Notes under the pieces: generated by a model | The model's database searches: none | Seen by the model: the letters and a program-made list of their open reading frames with translations, nothing else | Told to the model about the DNA's origin: nothing | Translations under genes and position numbers: made by a program | Source of the DNA: Cephalotus follicularis | Lineage: Eukaryota > Streptophyta > Magnoliopsida > Oxalidales > Cephalotaceae | Reading direction: 5' to 3' | DNA length: 64,000 nucleotides | Assembly (NCBI GenBank): GCA_001972305.1 | Contig: BDDD01002893.1 | Coordinates: 1 to 64,000 of the forward strand | Shown: in pieces, positions 45,363 to 56,373 of the stretch | Position numbering within the stretch: the stretch's first letter is position 1 | Layout: each line of letters opens with the position of its first letter

Positions 45363-47116
45363 GTGAAGTTTGAAGCCAGACCAACAATCAAATCGCAGGT
45401 CTTGGCCCACTTTGTCAGAGAAAATACTTCTACGGAGTGTATGGAGGAGAACCCCTCTGAGAACGAGAGGGGGTTGTGGAAGTTATCCGTGGATGGCTCA
45501 TCCTGCATCACTGGCAGTGGAGCAAGGCTAGTATTAATAAGCCCGGATGGTTGGACGTTGGAGTATGCTCTGAGGTTTGGGTTAAAAGCTACAAACAACA
45601 AAGCTGAGTGGGAAGCTCTGATAGCCGGGATGACAATCACAAAGCACTTGAAGGTGAAAAAGATAGAGGCCTCCAGTGATTCTCAGCTAGTAGTTGGTCT
45701 GGCAAGTGGAGAGTATGAAGACCGAGAAGACCCAATGGCCAAGTATTTATCAAATTTTCAGAGTTTGAAGTCAGCTTTCGAAGTTCTTAGAGTTTTGAAA
45801 GTACCCAAAACGGAAAATGCCTGAGCAAACCAGTTATCAAAACTAGCCACGACAGGGGAGCTGGAGAAAAATCAGACCGTGCTAGTAGACTACCTGGACA
45901 GGTCCATCATCTTTGAAGTAGATGTGATGGACATAGACATACCACAGGAGCCAAACTGGATGACCCCATTTATCAGCTGGCTGAGGAACGAGACTTTACA
46001 AGAGGACCCTGCAGAGGCAAGAAAACTGGTATACAGATCAAACAGATTTCAACTCCGAGATGGGATCCTCTACAAAAGGTCTTTCTCTTTTCCTTGGCTG
46101 AGATGCTTAACTCCCTTGGATGCCGATTATGCTCTAAGGAAAGTCCACGAAGGAGTCTGTGGCAACCACAAGGGGGGCAGGACATTATCCCATAAGCTAT
46201 TAAGGCAAGGCTACTACTGACCAACCTTACATCAAGATGTTATAGACTTGGTAAGAAAATGTGACAAGTGCCAGAGGAACGCAAACATAAGCAGAAGACC
46301 TTATCAGCCTCTGACGTCTATCACGGCCCCTTAGCCCTTTGCACAATGGGGAATGGACTTCGTCGGATCACTACCCGTGGTGATAGGCCAGAGAAAGGTT
46401 CTCATTGTGGCAGTGGATTATTTCACCAAGTGGGTAGAAGCAGAACTCCTGGCCACAATCACAGAAAAGAACACGAAAAGCTTTGTATGGAAGTCCATCA
46501 TCTGTAGATTTGGAGTCCCAAGAACAATAGTCTCAGACAATGGTAAGCAGTTTGATTGCCAAGCCTTCCGTGACTTTTGCAAAAAAAATAGAGAATAGAG
46601 CATAGGCTAGCCTCAGTAGCCTACCCCGAGAGCAATGGTCAAGCCGAGGTGATCAATAGAGAAATCATCCCGGGCTTAAAAAAGCGCCTTGAAGACAGCA
46701 AATGAAGATGAACAGAGGAGCTACCAAGTGTACTATAGGCTTATAGAACCACTCATCGGACCATAACTGGTGAGTCCCCATAAAACCTGTGTTTTGGAGC
46801 TGAAGCTATGATACCAGTGGAAATTGGAGTACAATCACCAAGGATTGTGCACTTCACTGAAGAGAACAATGAAGAAGGACTTAGATGCCTCCTCGACTTA
46901 GTAAAAGAGCTCAGGGATAAGGTTGCCATCAAAATTGCAGCCTACCAACAACGGGTGAGCCGTTACTACAACAAAAGGGAACTAGCTCCCACCTGGAAAG
47001 GACCATACAAGATCAAGAGAGTGCTCCACCCAGGAATATTCAAACTTGAAACTCTGGGGGGAAGGGAGATTGTCAGAGCTTGGAATGCTGAGCATCTGAG
47101 AAAATACTATCAATGA
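45363..47116 (+). pseudogene. Second RNase H and integrase, unit 2
   Basis: The same protein segments as in unit 1: second RNase H at 45,363-45,824, integrase N-terminal region at 45,879-46,220, core at 46,353-46,598 and C-terminal part at 46,808-47,116. Stops and the frameshift are the same. The copy adds no new coding capacity. Confidence 0.9.
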
Positions 47117-47276
47117 TTTTGTGTAAGATGTACAAAATTCTGAACGGCAATAAAGTTGAATTTTTTTCAAAAATTGTGTTCGAAATCATTGTTCCAAGTT
47201 TACAAGAGACCGGAGGCCCAATGTTCATATCCTTAAACCTCTGAACAGCCGCCGATCAACTCCCGCCACTTAACAA

Positions 47277-47517
47277 AACCTCTTCCAGAGGAGCACTCAA
47301 CAAAGCCTCCTTCAGGGGAGCATCTAAAGCCTCCCCCAGGGGAGTACCAAAAGACTCCTTCAGGGGAGAACCAAAGCCTCCCCTCCAGGGGAGCGACCAA
47401 AGCATCCCCTCCGAGGAAACAAACAAAGCCTCCCCCAGGGGAGCACCAAAAAGACCCCCCCCCAGAGGGCAGTTCGAAAAAAGACTCCCCATGGGACAGT
47501 TCTAAAAAGACTTCCAA
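47277..47517. repeat. Tandem repeats in the 3' untranslated region, unit 2
   Basis: Same array as 43,735-43,975 at +3,542, with no difference in unit number, which argues for a very recent duplication because such arrays change length easily. Confidence 0.8.
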
Positions 47518-48217
47518 GGAAACAATAAGACTCCCCGGGGAGCACACTCTGGTCAGAAACACCATGGGAACTTGTTCGACCAGACCTAAAATCGCGTCTT
47601 GAAAGGCGAATCCATGAGAACTCGCAACGATCAAGTTTGTTGGACTGAGCACTTTAATACAAGTGTCCCTACACGGACTGCAAGCTCAGCCTGCCTGGCA
47701 TGGATCATAATGGACCAGAAGAGACCCTGTTTGGAAAACCCATCGAAACTTGCCCAAGCAAACCTAGAATTTTGTCTACATACATCAAAACTCGTAAAGA
47801 CTAAGTCTCCTTGGCTAAGCACCTTTGAAATAAGGTGTCCTAATGGGGATATAAAGCTTAGGTAATTAAGCCTGAAAATTGTAAGGCAACGGTTCGAAGT
47901 CTACTAGTTAGGCTAACTTAAAGTCCCCAAGGGGAACAACGGTGCTCAAATTGAAGTTCAGTTTCTATTACTTACGTTCAATTATCATGAGGGATTTGTG
48001 AATGTTCGGGAAGAGCTAAAGTATAGCATATAACTCAAAGAGAGCAAGGAAAGCCTGGGGTGAAAAAGATTAGTACTTCATGGGTACTTGGTGACATTTC
48101 AAAGCAAAAAAATAAAGCATACGAGAGAGAGATGCCAAAACACTTCATTTTTATTGACTAATAAAAGTTTACATTGAAAAAGAAAAAGAAATATACAAGG
48201 CAAAGTAAAAATCTATC

Positions 48218-49369
48218 CTAGTTCTTGTCCCCGGAAGAGACTTCATGCACGATTGGAGGAGGAGGAGGATCTTCAGGAGTTGGATCTGTTGGCAAAGGTG
48301 GGGGATCTTTATCCAAGTCCCCCGGAGGAGTATCCATGGCCACGAGCCCAGGTGAAGGTTCCATTGTTGAGGGGTCCAGGGCAGGATTATTAGCAAGAAC
48401 CATAGAGAGGGGTTCCACATCCAAGGGATTAGCATCAGGCTCCTCGGTAGCATCAAGGAACATGACAATGTCACGTCCCTCAGGCGTCCACTCCGGACCA
48501 AGGTTGGCTCTACGCCTTGGGGTCATGCTTAGCTCGAGATTTTGCAAGTGGATCTCAGAGACCATGAATGCCACCTCCTCGGGGGCTAGGACAAGAAGCT
48601 TCCCCAGGTCTGTTTTCTCAGCCGCAGACAAGGTCGTCCTCTGGTTCAGGCCTACCGTGTCCAGGGAGTCAATCCAGGGGCAAGGGATGAAGTCTGGAAG
48701 GTTCTTGATCATGAAATATTTCTTCCTCCAGTGTTTGATTATCCTGGTGTTCTCGGCCAGTAGCCTAACAATCTTTGCATGGGCCTTGAAGTAATAGCCG
48801 CGTTTGGTGGGGGAGGCATTTAGGAGATGGAATTCCTTGAACAAGTTCACCGTGGCAGTCGCCCCGTACCCCAAGCACCTTGCTAGAAATCCAATAATAA
48901 ATCCACAGGACTGCGCATGGAGGATTGAGGGGTGGATTTGGTAATGCTCGAGAACGGCCTTGGCAAAGGTAGCCAGAGGAAGCCTCAACTCGTGTACTAG
49001 GGCCTCTTGGAACACCACAAAGTAGCCCGGCTTGCTCTCTGTGACAGTCCTGGGATCAGAGGGGATCTCCAGGTCTAAACTACTGAGGATGGAATATTCT
49101 TTGACTAGCTCCGCCAGTTTCTTTAAATACATCGTTGTTTTTTCAAAGTCGGACCTAAGGACTTGGACACCGGCCTCCGTGGCCGCGACGTTGGGGTTCC
49201 CGGCAGAAGAAGCCTCCATCTCCACCTCCATGTTGAGGGGACGTTCAGCAACGGTGACCCCTGAGGATGCACGGGCAACCACCTTGGGACGTCTAAAAAC
49301 CCTCTTGGTCTGTTTGGTCCTGGCCATGGCGTTTTTAGAGAGAGAGGAAGATGAAGATGAAGTGGACAT
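48218..49369 (-). CDS. Antisense ORF of the Tat element, 'putative gypsy type transposon' domain
   Basis: An intact frame of 383 codons, opposite to pol, between integrase and the 3' LTR. Residues ~108-225 ('FVVFQEALVHELRLPLATF', 'AKAVLEHYQIHPSILHAQSC', 'LFKEFHLLN', 'KRGYYFKAHAKIVRLL', 'IKHWRKKYFMI') fit the family called putative gypsy type transposon (Transposase_28). Its function is unknown; extra ORFs, some antisense, are known in Tat-lineage elements. The C-terminus is acidic and Pro-rich, ending in a run of 'PPPLPTDPTPEDPPPPP'. The first ATG (49,369) has a weak context (C at -3, T at +4). The next in-frame ATG (Met15, 49,327) has GCCATGG and starts 'MARTKQTKRVFRRPK', whose residues after Met match the histone H3 tail at 7 of 8 positions and form a basic cluster. 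It is intact although the pol genes beside it are ruined. Confidence 0.85.
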   Translation of the reverse strand: MSTSSSSSSLSKNAMARTKQTKRVFRRPKVVARASSGVTVAERPLNMEVEMEASSAGNPNVAATEAGVQVLRSDFEKTTMYLKKLAELVKEYSILSSLDLEIPSDPRTVTESKPGYFVVFQEALVHELRLPLATFAKAVLEHYQIHPSILHAQSCGFIIGFLARCLGYGATATVNLFKEFHLLNASPTKRGYYFKAHAKIVRLLAENTRIIKHWRKKYFMIKNLPDFIPCPWIDSLDTVGLNQRTTLSAAEKTDLGKLLVLAPEEVAFMVSEIHLQNLELSMTPRRRANLGPEWTPEGRDIVMFLDATEEPDANPLDVEPLSMVLANNPALDPSTMEPSPGLVAMDTPPGDLDKDPPPLPTDPTPEDPPPPPIVHEVSSGDKN

Positions 49370-49549
49370 GGGAAAACTTTATCAAGCAAAAAGCAAACAG
49401 AATCTGAGGAAAGCTATTCACCTAGAAATCAGAGTAAAGAAGAAAGCGAGGTTAATGAATTTGAGGATTGAAAGAGCAAGGGATTCAAGAAATATGGTGT
49501 TTTTAGGGATTATGAAAGTGTAAAGAGGATCCCCAAAATGGGAGAGGGG

Positions 49550-49557
49550 TATTTAAA
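49550..49557 (-). promoter_or_regulatory. Candidate TATA box of the antisense ORF
   Basis: Minus strand TTTAAATA, about 180 bp upstream of the first ATG. It lies directly at the junction with the truncated 3' LTR. The relative at 8,059 has 'ctttaaaag' in a similar place. Confidence 0.35.
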
Positions 49558-49561
49558 GACC

Positions 49562-49706
49562 TCAGGAGAACAACCTACTGGACCTTCTACCTTTTTGCTC
49601 TATTTGTGTTGGGATTATCAACCAAATTACTTCCTCGGACGTAGATTCCAGCGTTTCCATTAACAAATCAAAACCCTCCATATAGAGTACTGTTGAAGGA
49701 ATGTTT
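49562..49706 (+). repeat. Truncated 3' LTR of the Tat element
   Basis: Matches 38,284-38,430 of the 5' LTR ('ggagaacaa.ct.ctggacc', 'tttttgctctatttgtg', 'ctcggacgtagattcca') with about a dozen differences. The polypurine tract and first ~400 bp of the LTR are missing. The LTR is interrupted at 49,707 by CACTA. Confidence 0.85.
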
Positions 49707-49880
49707 CACTACTATAAACAGGGGATTTAGCGACCGCCTTTTTAGGCGACCGCTTTCCCGACCGCCTTAGCGACCACCCTAGAGATCGGTAAAAGTCTTC
49801 TGCTGAAATCATGTGGCTTGCCCATCGGCAACCGCAATAGTTGGATTTAGCGACCACCTAAGCGGTCGGTAATTACATTA
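49707..49880 (+). mobile_element. CACTA-type transposon terminus
   Basis: Begins CACTACTATAAACAGGGG exactly where LTR similarity stops. Inside are subterminal repeats 'gcgaccgccttt', 'cccgaccgccttagcgacc' and 'cctaagcggtcggtaatt', shared with 22,880-23,128 and 61,536. The second terminus was not found in the window. Confidence 0.75.
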
Positions 49881-52360
49881 TTGCATTTAACTTGAGAGCC
49901 TAATTCTAGTGCTAACTTAAAGGGCTTATAGTTAATTTTAGTGGTTTATGATATTTGAGTTTATTGTTGTGAATTTGAAACTTGTGATTTTCAAGTTAGG
50001 TCTCATTCATATCAATGGTGGTCCAATTTAAATTTTAAAGGATCAATCTTTAGCCAGTTTAACCTTCTAATTAGCATTGTGCTACAACAATGTGTGTGTG
50101 CATGCACTCACATGTGTGTATGACCTGTCTTAGCTGGTAATTTAACTCGGTATTAACCTCAGGCAAGGTACTGAATGTTTCTATATAGAGGGCTAGAAGG
50201 TTAAGTGAATGGATTTTGCAAATGCATCAATGTTATTCAGGTAGAAGACTTATTTTGCTTGTTGTTAACTATTATTTTGTATTTATAGGATTGTCCTGGT
50301 GCCAGCGATTTCTAATGCCTACTTCCTTTGTGTCACTTTTTAGTTCCTTTGCGAAAAGGCTATCAAGTATCATCATTAGAGGATTTTATGCAGATGTTAA
50401 AATCAGATAATTAATATGGACCATCTTTATCAATTACAAGAGGTCCTTATCTTTAGTAACAATCAGATTTGTATGCATATAACTTGCAATGTCATAGCTG
50501 TGGACCACAACTATTGTCCTTTAGGATTGTGGAAGTTTTTTTTTTCCTTTGGTAATTACTAATTATCAATGTTGTTAAAATGATTGAATAATTTTCATAA
50601 TTTTTGTTATCAAGAGATACGTATCTTCCAGAAAAAACTTTGGAGTACTGCTTAGGATGTATTTGTTGGCTTAAAAATTAGCTTAAAAATTAGATACCCA
50701 ACAGCATTTGGGAACACTTAGTTTTGACCTTTTGTTAGTTTAATAATGTTTGGACGCTTAGTTCAATGGTTCTTTGGAACTTTTATTAGCACCTTAGTTT
50801 TTTTAGTCCACTAAACAAGAGTTCTATCACAACGGGTTGGATTTGTTTTCATACGATTCTGTCTCAAAATCACTACACTCAGTGGAGACAAGGAAATGGA
50901 ATACGAGTTGGTACATCTACACCCATGAAAGTCGATTGGTCCTTCTTGCCTCGGGAATGTAGTGCGGGACTTTTACTGGATTTCAGGTATAAATAGTAGC
51001 TTCATTATTAGCTCATTTTGTTTGATTTAGACCCCCTTTTAATTTGTGATGATATGCTTTCTATATCGGACAAATGGTCCAAGGTTTGGAGAGACAACTA
51101 CTGATCTGATGTTTAGGTTCTATCTTATGCAATAGGCAGAAAACATTAGATAATTGATATGATTAACTTCTTGTAAAGTATGGAACTTGGTAATGCTCTA
51201 ATCTTAAGCATTAATTGGGAAGTCTTGGATCCTTTGAGATTAGAGATTAGCAGTGGGAGGAAAAGTAATATTAGACTATTACACTGTGCTGATCTGGTAG
51301 TGAAAACATGCCTGTTTATGTTCTTAAGACTTGAAAAAACGAGAAGTGCTGAAAATCTTTTTTTTTTTTTGGGCTGTTTCTGGAAACATATTTTAAAAAA
51401 TGTGTTTGGTGGGATTTTTTGGAAACTAACTTTGACAGAAATTTAGTTTAGTGTTTTCAATCTAATAGCTGAAACAGTGCTCCAATCGTTATGCTTTTTC
51501 CTGTAGTTTGGGGAGGGTTGAATTTAAGAAATGTTCCTGCACATTATCCATTTTCTGGCTAAGCCAATGCGACAGTGCCTTGGGTTGATTGACAAGATTG
51601 TGAAGGGGAAAGGAACTAGTTAATTGAATTTCATATGCTTTTGCTGACGTTAGCTTTTTTTTAGTCCTACAGTCCTTAATATATAAAAGATACTTGTGTT
51701 GCAGTTATTTTCATACTTACTATTAAGCATGCAAGAATTTGTGATTAGCGAATATCTCAGCCTGTTCTCCCTTTTTCACATTCATTGTTGTCTATATATT
51801 ATGTAATCCTCTATACGTTAATATAACAGTTATATCACCAAGTGAGGAGATTTTTATTCACTTTCTTTATTTTTTAAACTGGAATTATTATTGCTGCTTT
51901 TCTCTTTCTTTTTCGGATTTCAATATTTATCTATACAAATTATGCATGTCAAATTTAGAAGATATTGATATCTCTAGTTCTTACATTTACAGAAAATAAT
52001 TTAAACCGTCATATGAATTTATAAGGAAAACTCTTATACGGATGAATTGTCTATATAAAATGAAATATGTATAGATAATTGATTGATTTGAATATTTATA
52101 GAAATGATCTATATTGATAAATCCTGTTATTTAATGATTAAATTTATAATATATAAATTATAAATAAAAAAAAACTGATGGATACGAGGAAAAGTTGATA
52201 ATCCCTTAGAGTTAAATATTGTTCTAAACAAATATAAATATTTACTTTACTCTGACTTTTCAATTTAACATTACAAATATGTATGTCTTTGACTACTAAA
52301 CGGATCAACTTCCTTAAAAAATTGTTCTAATCAAACTTTTGCACTCTAAGACAAAGTACG
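49881..52360. other. Non-coding or captured DNA, no gene supported
   Basis: About 2.5 kb to the right of the CACTA end, with intron-like T-rich stretches. Two short blocks look exon-like: 50,325-50,410, and 50,880-50,990 which ends 'gatttcag|gtataaat'. I recognise neither. They could be gene fragments carried by the CACTA element. Confidence 0.3.
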
Positions 52361-52369
52361 ATATTGACA

Positions 52370-52552
52370 ATACCCTCTTCAAAGGAAATTGAAGGTGAAA
52401 CCTCCAAGAAGTTGTCCTTGTACTCTATGACTCATTTATAGATACAACATTTATAGAGTTTTTATAAGTTATATAGACATATATAAGAAGTTGAGAGCTA
52501 TAGATAAACAAAAGAGAATTATACCAAGACCAGCGTACACAAAAATAATAGC
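52370..52552 (+). repeat. 5' flank shared with the glycine-rich copy at 37.35 kb
   Basis: 'cctcttcaaaggaaattgaa', 'gttgtcc.tgtactctatga' and 'agctatagataaacaaaaga' recur from 37,180 to 37,345 in the same order. This shows the two genes came from a duplication that included promoter DNA. Confidence 0.75.
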
Positions 52553-52870
52553 ATGTGTTTCCTGACCCGCTTAGCCTGTTTCTGCAAACGAAGGAGCAAC
52601 AAGAAAGACAATAAAAATCCCCCTTCGAGTGAGAAAGCATCTAAAAGTGGAGCTACCAAGAGAAGACGTCGTGGCGCCAGGGATGAAAGTATTGTTGCTA
52701 TAACCGAACTTACTGCTAATATAATTACAGAAGCCACCAGCGGAGTAATCAGTGGTGATGGTGGTGGAGGTGGAGGGGGAGGTGGTGATGGTGGTGGAGG
52801 TGGAGGGGGAGGTGGTGGAGGTGGTTGTGGTGGTGGAGGAGGTGGTTGCGGTGGTGGTGGTGGAGGCTGA
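52553..52870 (+). CDS. Glycine-rich protein with Cys/Lys-rich head (family copy 2)
   Basis: 105 residues. The head 'MCFLTRLACFCKRRSNKKDN' has three Cys and a basic run. A second basic run follows ('GATKRRRRGARD'), then 'SIVAITELTANIITEATSG', then a Gly tail with Asp and two Cys. I do not recognise a characterised family; Gly-rich proteins of plants are often cell-wall or RNA related, but there is no signal peptide or RNA-binding motif here. It is the best-preserved of the soluble-type copies. The Gly tail is encoded by a GGT/GGA trinucleotide expansion. No intron is evident. Expression is not shown. Confidence 0.5.
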   Translation: MCFLTRLACFCKRRSNKKDNKNPPSSEKASKSGATKRRRRGARDESIVAITELTANIITEATSGVISGDGGGGGGGGGDGGGGGGGGGGGGCGGGGGGCGGGGGG

Positions 52871-53819
52871 TGACGGCATGCACTCGGTTTGAGCTTTATT
52901 TTGTGGATTCAGAACTTCTCATTGGAAAGGAATTTATTGATGTTTTGTACATTGAAATTTCATTTTTCCTTGTTTTATTTGTTGGGATTTTTTTCGCTTC
53001 TTGTTGGAATAGGAAGAAAACATGTAGTACAATATCTGTTTTTTCAAATGTATAACAGAAATTATTATTCTTACTGTTTATCAAATGTTTATCTATGAAT
53101 TTTGAGGAGCATTTTAAGTCAATCTACAGTGTTAAATAAACTACTTTTTAATGATAATAAAAAAAATTATATAATAATTGAATTTGTTAAATGTAAATAA
53201 TATATTTAAAGATTAATTTAAAAATTAATATATATAATTTATATATAAAAATATATTTTACATATTAAATTATTAAAAATATATATATAATTTACACATA
53301 AAAATATAATCCACACATTAAATAATTAAAAAAAAATATCGTTTAAAGAGTCTCTGTCACGACACTATTTACTCCAGCCATAGCATTTTGGGTGTTTGGA
53401 AATGATTGTTTGTCCATTCCTATTATATCTTCAATTCAATGTCGTTTATGAAGCCCACGTGGCCAGGCTTTATCTTTATTAGCCAAATATCAAGTTTAAT
53501 TGGATGAGGGATGGAACATCATGAGGGGGTCTATCTCTGTTAAAAATATCAATCAACGAAGAAACACTAATCCAAATTGCTTTTCCTAGTTATTCTTCTT
53601 GGCACCATTAATGGTAGAATCTAATTTCACGACTTAAGGTCACATGTAATTATCATAAAAAAAAAATGTCACCTTATGAAAAAAATTAGAGCATCTAATT
53701 AATTAGTTCTTTGACAAAAATGATAAAAATAGCTTGGACGATATTAAATAAGAAAGCATATCTTTAAGAGCCTCCTCACTCTATGAATAGATGCATCCCA
53801 AAGTTGACATTGACAAATG

Positions 53820-53895
53820 GTGGTGTGAAGATGGTTGATGTCGGCATGCACTAAGTTTGAGTTTGTCTATGTGGATGTCCATTACTGTATGACCA
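53820..53895 (+). pseudogene. 3' fragment of the glycine-rich gene (family relic)
   Basis: 'ggcatgcactaagtttgag', then 'tgtggatgtccatt.ctgtatg', match the DNA just after the stop codons at 37,580 and 52,870. Only the 3' flank remains. Confidence 0.5.
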
Positions 53896-53924
53896 TGTTT
53901 GGTACAGTAACGGAATACATAAAC

Positions 53925-53953
53925 TATAATGAAATGAAATGAAATGAAATTTT
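53925..53953. repeat. (GAAAT)n microsatellite
   Basis: Four to five units of 'gaaat' in a row. Confidence 0.85.
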
Positions 53954-56120
53954 AGAAAGTTAACATAACTTTTAATTTCAATCAACGTGGAATTTGAGTG
54001 AGAACCTGCTACTTTTCTTTTGCACATCAATCTCACATTCATAGGGATCCTAAATCATTATATAAGTCAATAACACCATATAATTTGAGTCAGCATATCT
54101 TGTTTGCCGCGATGATAGTCAACAACAACAAACAGAAAATTCATTAGTAAAAAGATTAATATGAACATATACTTTATCAATGGCTGGAGCACAAAAGACT
54201 TGACTCATAATAACAAAATATGTAGTATCATCAAAAACACCATTTGAATGAACACATTATATAAGTCAATAACACATTCTTCTTGGCAAGAGTTTTTACT
54301 TGTCTTACAAGTATCAAAAGTTCCATCATCATTGCAAAAACAACGATAAAGAGATTTGAAACCTCCTTCAAATATGTCAAAAATTTAAATTTAATGCAAC
54401 TTGGGCATGAAAATTAAAACAATAATAGTAACAATAAGAAGTTTACCTTATATTTACGCTATGAATACGAACAATGATTATTATTCTAAATAACAATAAA
54501 TATATATTAGGAGAGTTAAAGGTGAGGAAAAAGTGAATCAAAAATTTCAGTCACGAAAAAAGTCATAATCTAATCTCAAAGAATATTCAAAATCAATTGA
54601 TTCATAATATTTTGATCATCCACCGAGTTAGGAATCTCATGAGAATCAATTGATATTCACAATGAAGTTCATCAAGTACTTTTTTGGATTCTTCTTCTTT
54701 GTCATTTATTCTTCCATCAATACAAATCAATGGTTAGTGTATGGTATGAAGAGGTTACCCCATCTATCAATTTCTTCAATTTTTTGTGCACAAGGAAGAC
54801 CCTAGTTGACATGAAGTGATTGGCACATGAGATTGCATGGTATCATGTTTAACCATTTCATATTGTTTATGCAACTCCTTAAAAAAAAAAAAAAGAACAT
54901 TGCAATTATCAGGAATTTTAATCATTTCACTTGAAAGTCGGGTCTTAATCGTTTGAAAATCATTTTCAAGTATAGACAAATCTTGTCTTTTGGTTGATGA
55001 AGATTACCGATTGAAACTAACCAAGATTTTTGAGTTTTGAATATGCAACTTCTACCCTTGAACAAATACGAGTTCCAAAATGTAGATACTTTTCGGTCCA
55101 TGTACAAACAAATCTTTCCTTGCATCGAAGCCATGTTGTTTGAATGTAAGACAAGAAAATACTTTTCTTCTCTTTATATGCTAATTCGAGTATTTTCCAG
55201 TTCTCCTCAAAGTTCAGTTGAAGAATATATCACCAAATTCTAACTAGATAAGAAAAAAACATTGAAATCCTCTCCTTCAAAGTGAGATTTACAATTTGAT
55301 AATTAATACTAAAAACTAGGAATCCTAAGTACAATATACATTAATTCGAATGATGTAATCAACGGCTTGTAAGCAAATAATCAAGAATTTCAATTTCTTT
55401 GTTCTCCTCTCCCTCTTTAGTTCTCTTTAATTCTTCTTCTCTTCTTCCTTTAATTTTCTTGGAGCTAACTGATTTGCTCGAAAAGTCAGTATCAACCTAG
55501 AAAAGTGCAGATTCCGTGATTCTTGCATTTTCCCAGTTTGTCCAGATTTCCTTGTACACCTAACTTACCTTTTCTTTCATTCTCAGTTCTGGAGTGTATT
55601 AAATACGCTTCTTTTTTTAATATGATAATCAAGAAAGCTTTTAAATTAATTAATTTTAATCCATTACAAGGAGAATTACAACTTCCATATATATAGCCAT
55701 CTTAGCAAGTTAAGATATGGGTAAAATCAGGAACCTGTAGGTAAAAAATAATCGGAGCCAGCGCAAAAATGATCAATACGAGAATCTGTCAAGATAATTA
55801 TAATTATTAAGTTGGTAAGGTTCATTGTCACAGTGTCCCAGAGAACAGCTGCAACTATTCTCATAATCATAATATGCTCAAACATCGGCTAATCATGCTT
55901 TTATTCATGAAACCAACTCCCACATTAACCATTCAGTCGGTCAGAGGCATAAAGGTATCAATTCAAATGGATAAGGGAGATGCAGACCATAGAAGTTTTT
56001 TTAAAAAAAAAACCATCATTTTGTAATTGACAAAGTCAGTCAAAGAATGGTATATATGTGTAGTTTATGTAAATGTCAAGCACGAGTTAGTCATATAACG
56101 AGTCAATTCAAATATTCAAC
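53954..56120. other. AT-rich DNA, no gene recognised
   Basis: Short frames only, on both strands. I see no conserved motif, LTR edge or RNA gene. Minus-strand frames at 54,776-55,134 have no recognisable domain. Confidence 0.5.
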
Positions 56121-56373
56121 GTATTGTGGTTGAATAAACATGAAACTAAAAGAGTCAACGGTCTGCCCTTTGGGCTTTGGCCTCGCTGGCAATACGTACA
56201 AAATTGTACAAGTAAAATAAGAAGCCAATTCATGGTCGCAATTTATATGTTGAAGCATTCTTTAGTTTATGATCTCTTCAATGTTAGCAAGCAACTTTCG
56301 AAAGAAGCAAGGGCAATGTGTCAACCTATATAAGTGCTGTTGTACAAGACTTACTATGCAACTGATTAAAAAG

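Larger units (their letters stand above)
45183..48724 (+). repeat. 3,542-bp tandem duplication, unit 2
   Basis: Partner of 41,641-45,182. The junction reads 'tatttctt|aggtaccc', with no useful microhomology between the joined sites. Differences from unit 1 include positions near 45,204-45,210, 45,266, 48,031, 48,125, 48,177 and 48,225. Confidence 0.97.
37881..49706 (+). mobile_element. Ty3-gypsy Tat-lineage retrotransposon with an antisense ORF
   Basis: Parts in order: 5' LTR, primer-binding site TGGCGCC, gag, protease, reverse transcriptase, RNase H, a second archaeal-type RNase H, integrase, 3' repeats, antisense ORF, and the last ~145 bp of the 3' LTR. The dual RNase H and the extra antisense ORF are Tat-lineage traits. 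A 3,542-bp tandem duplication inflates the element. The polypurine tract and most of the 3' LTR are deleted, and a CACTA element interrupts what remains at 49,707. Pol is full of point-mutation stops. The two LTR ends differ at about a dozen positions over ~145 bp, so the insertion is old. Confidence 0.9.

Noticed and set aside
48225..48794. Plus-strand frame of 189 codons opposite the antisense ORF
   Set aside because: It mirrors the antisense ORF, has no domain, and its Gly/Ser content follows from the complementary Pro/Asp codons.
52571..52879. Minus-strand Ser/Thr-rich frame opposite the Gly-rich gene
   Set aside because: Antisense shadow of the GGT repeats with no independent support.
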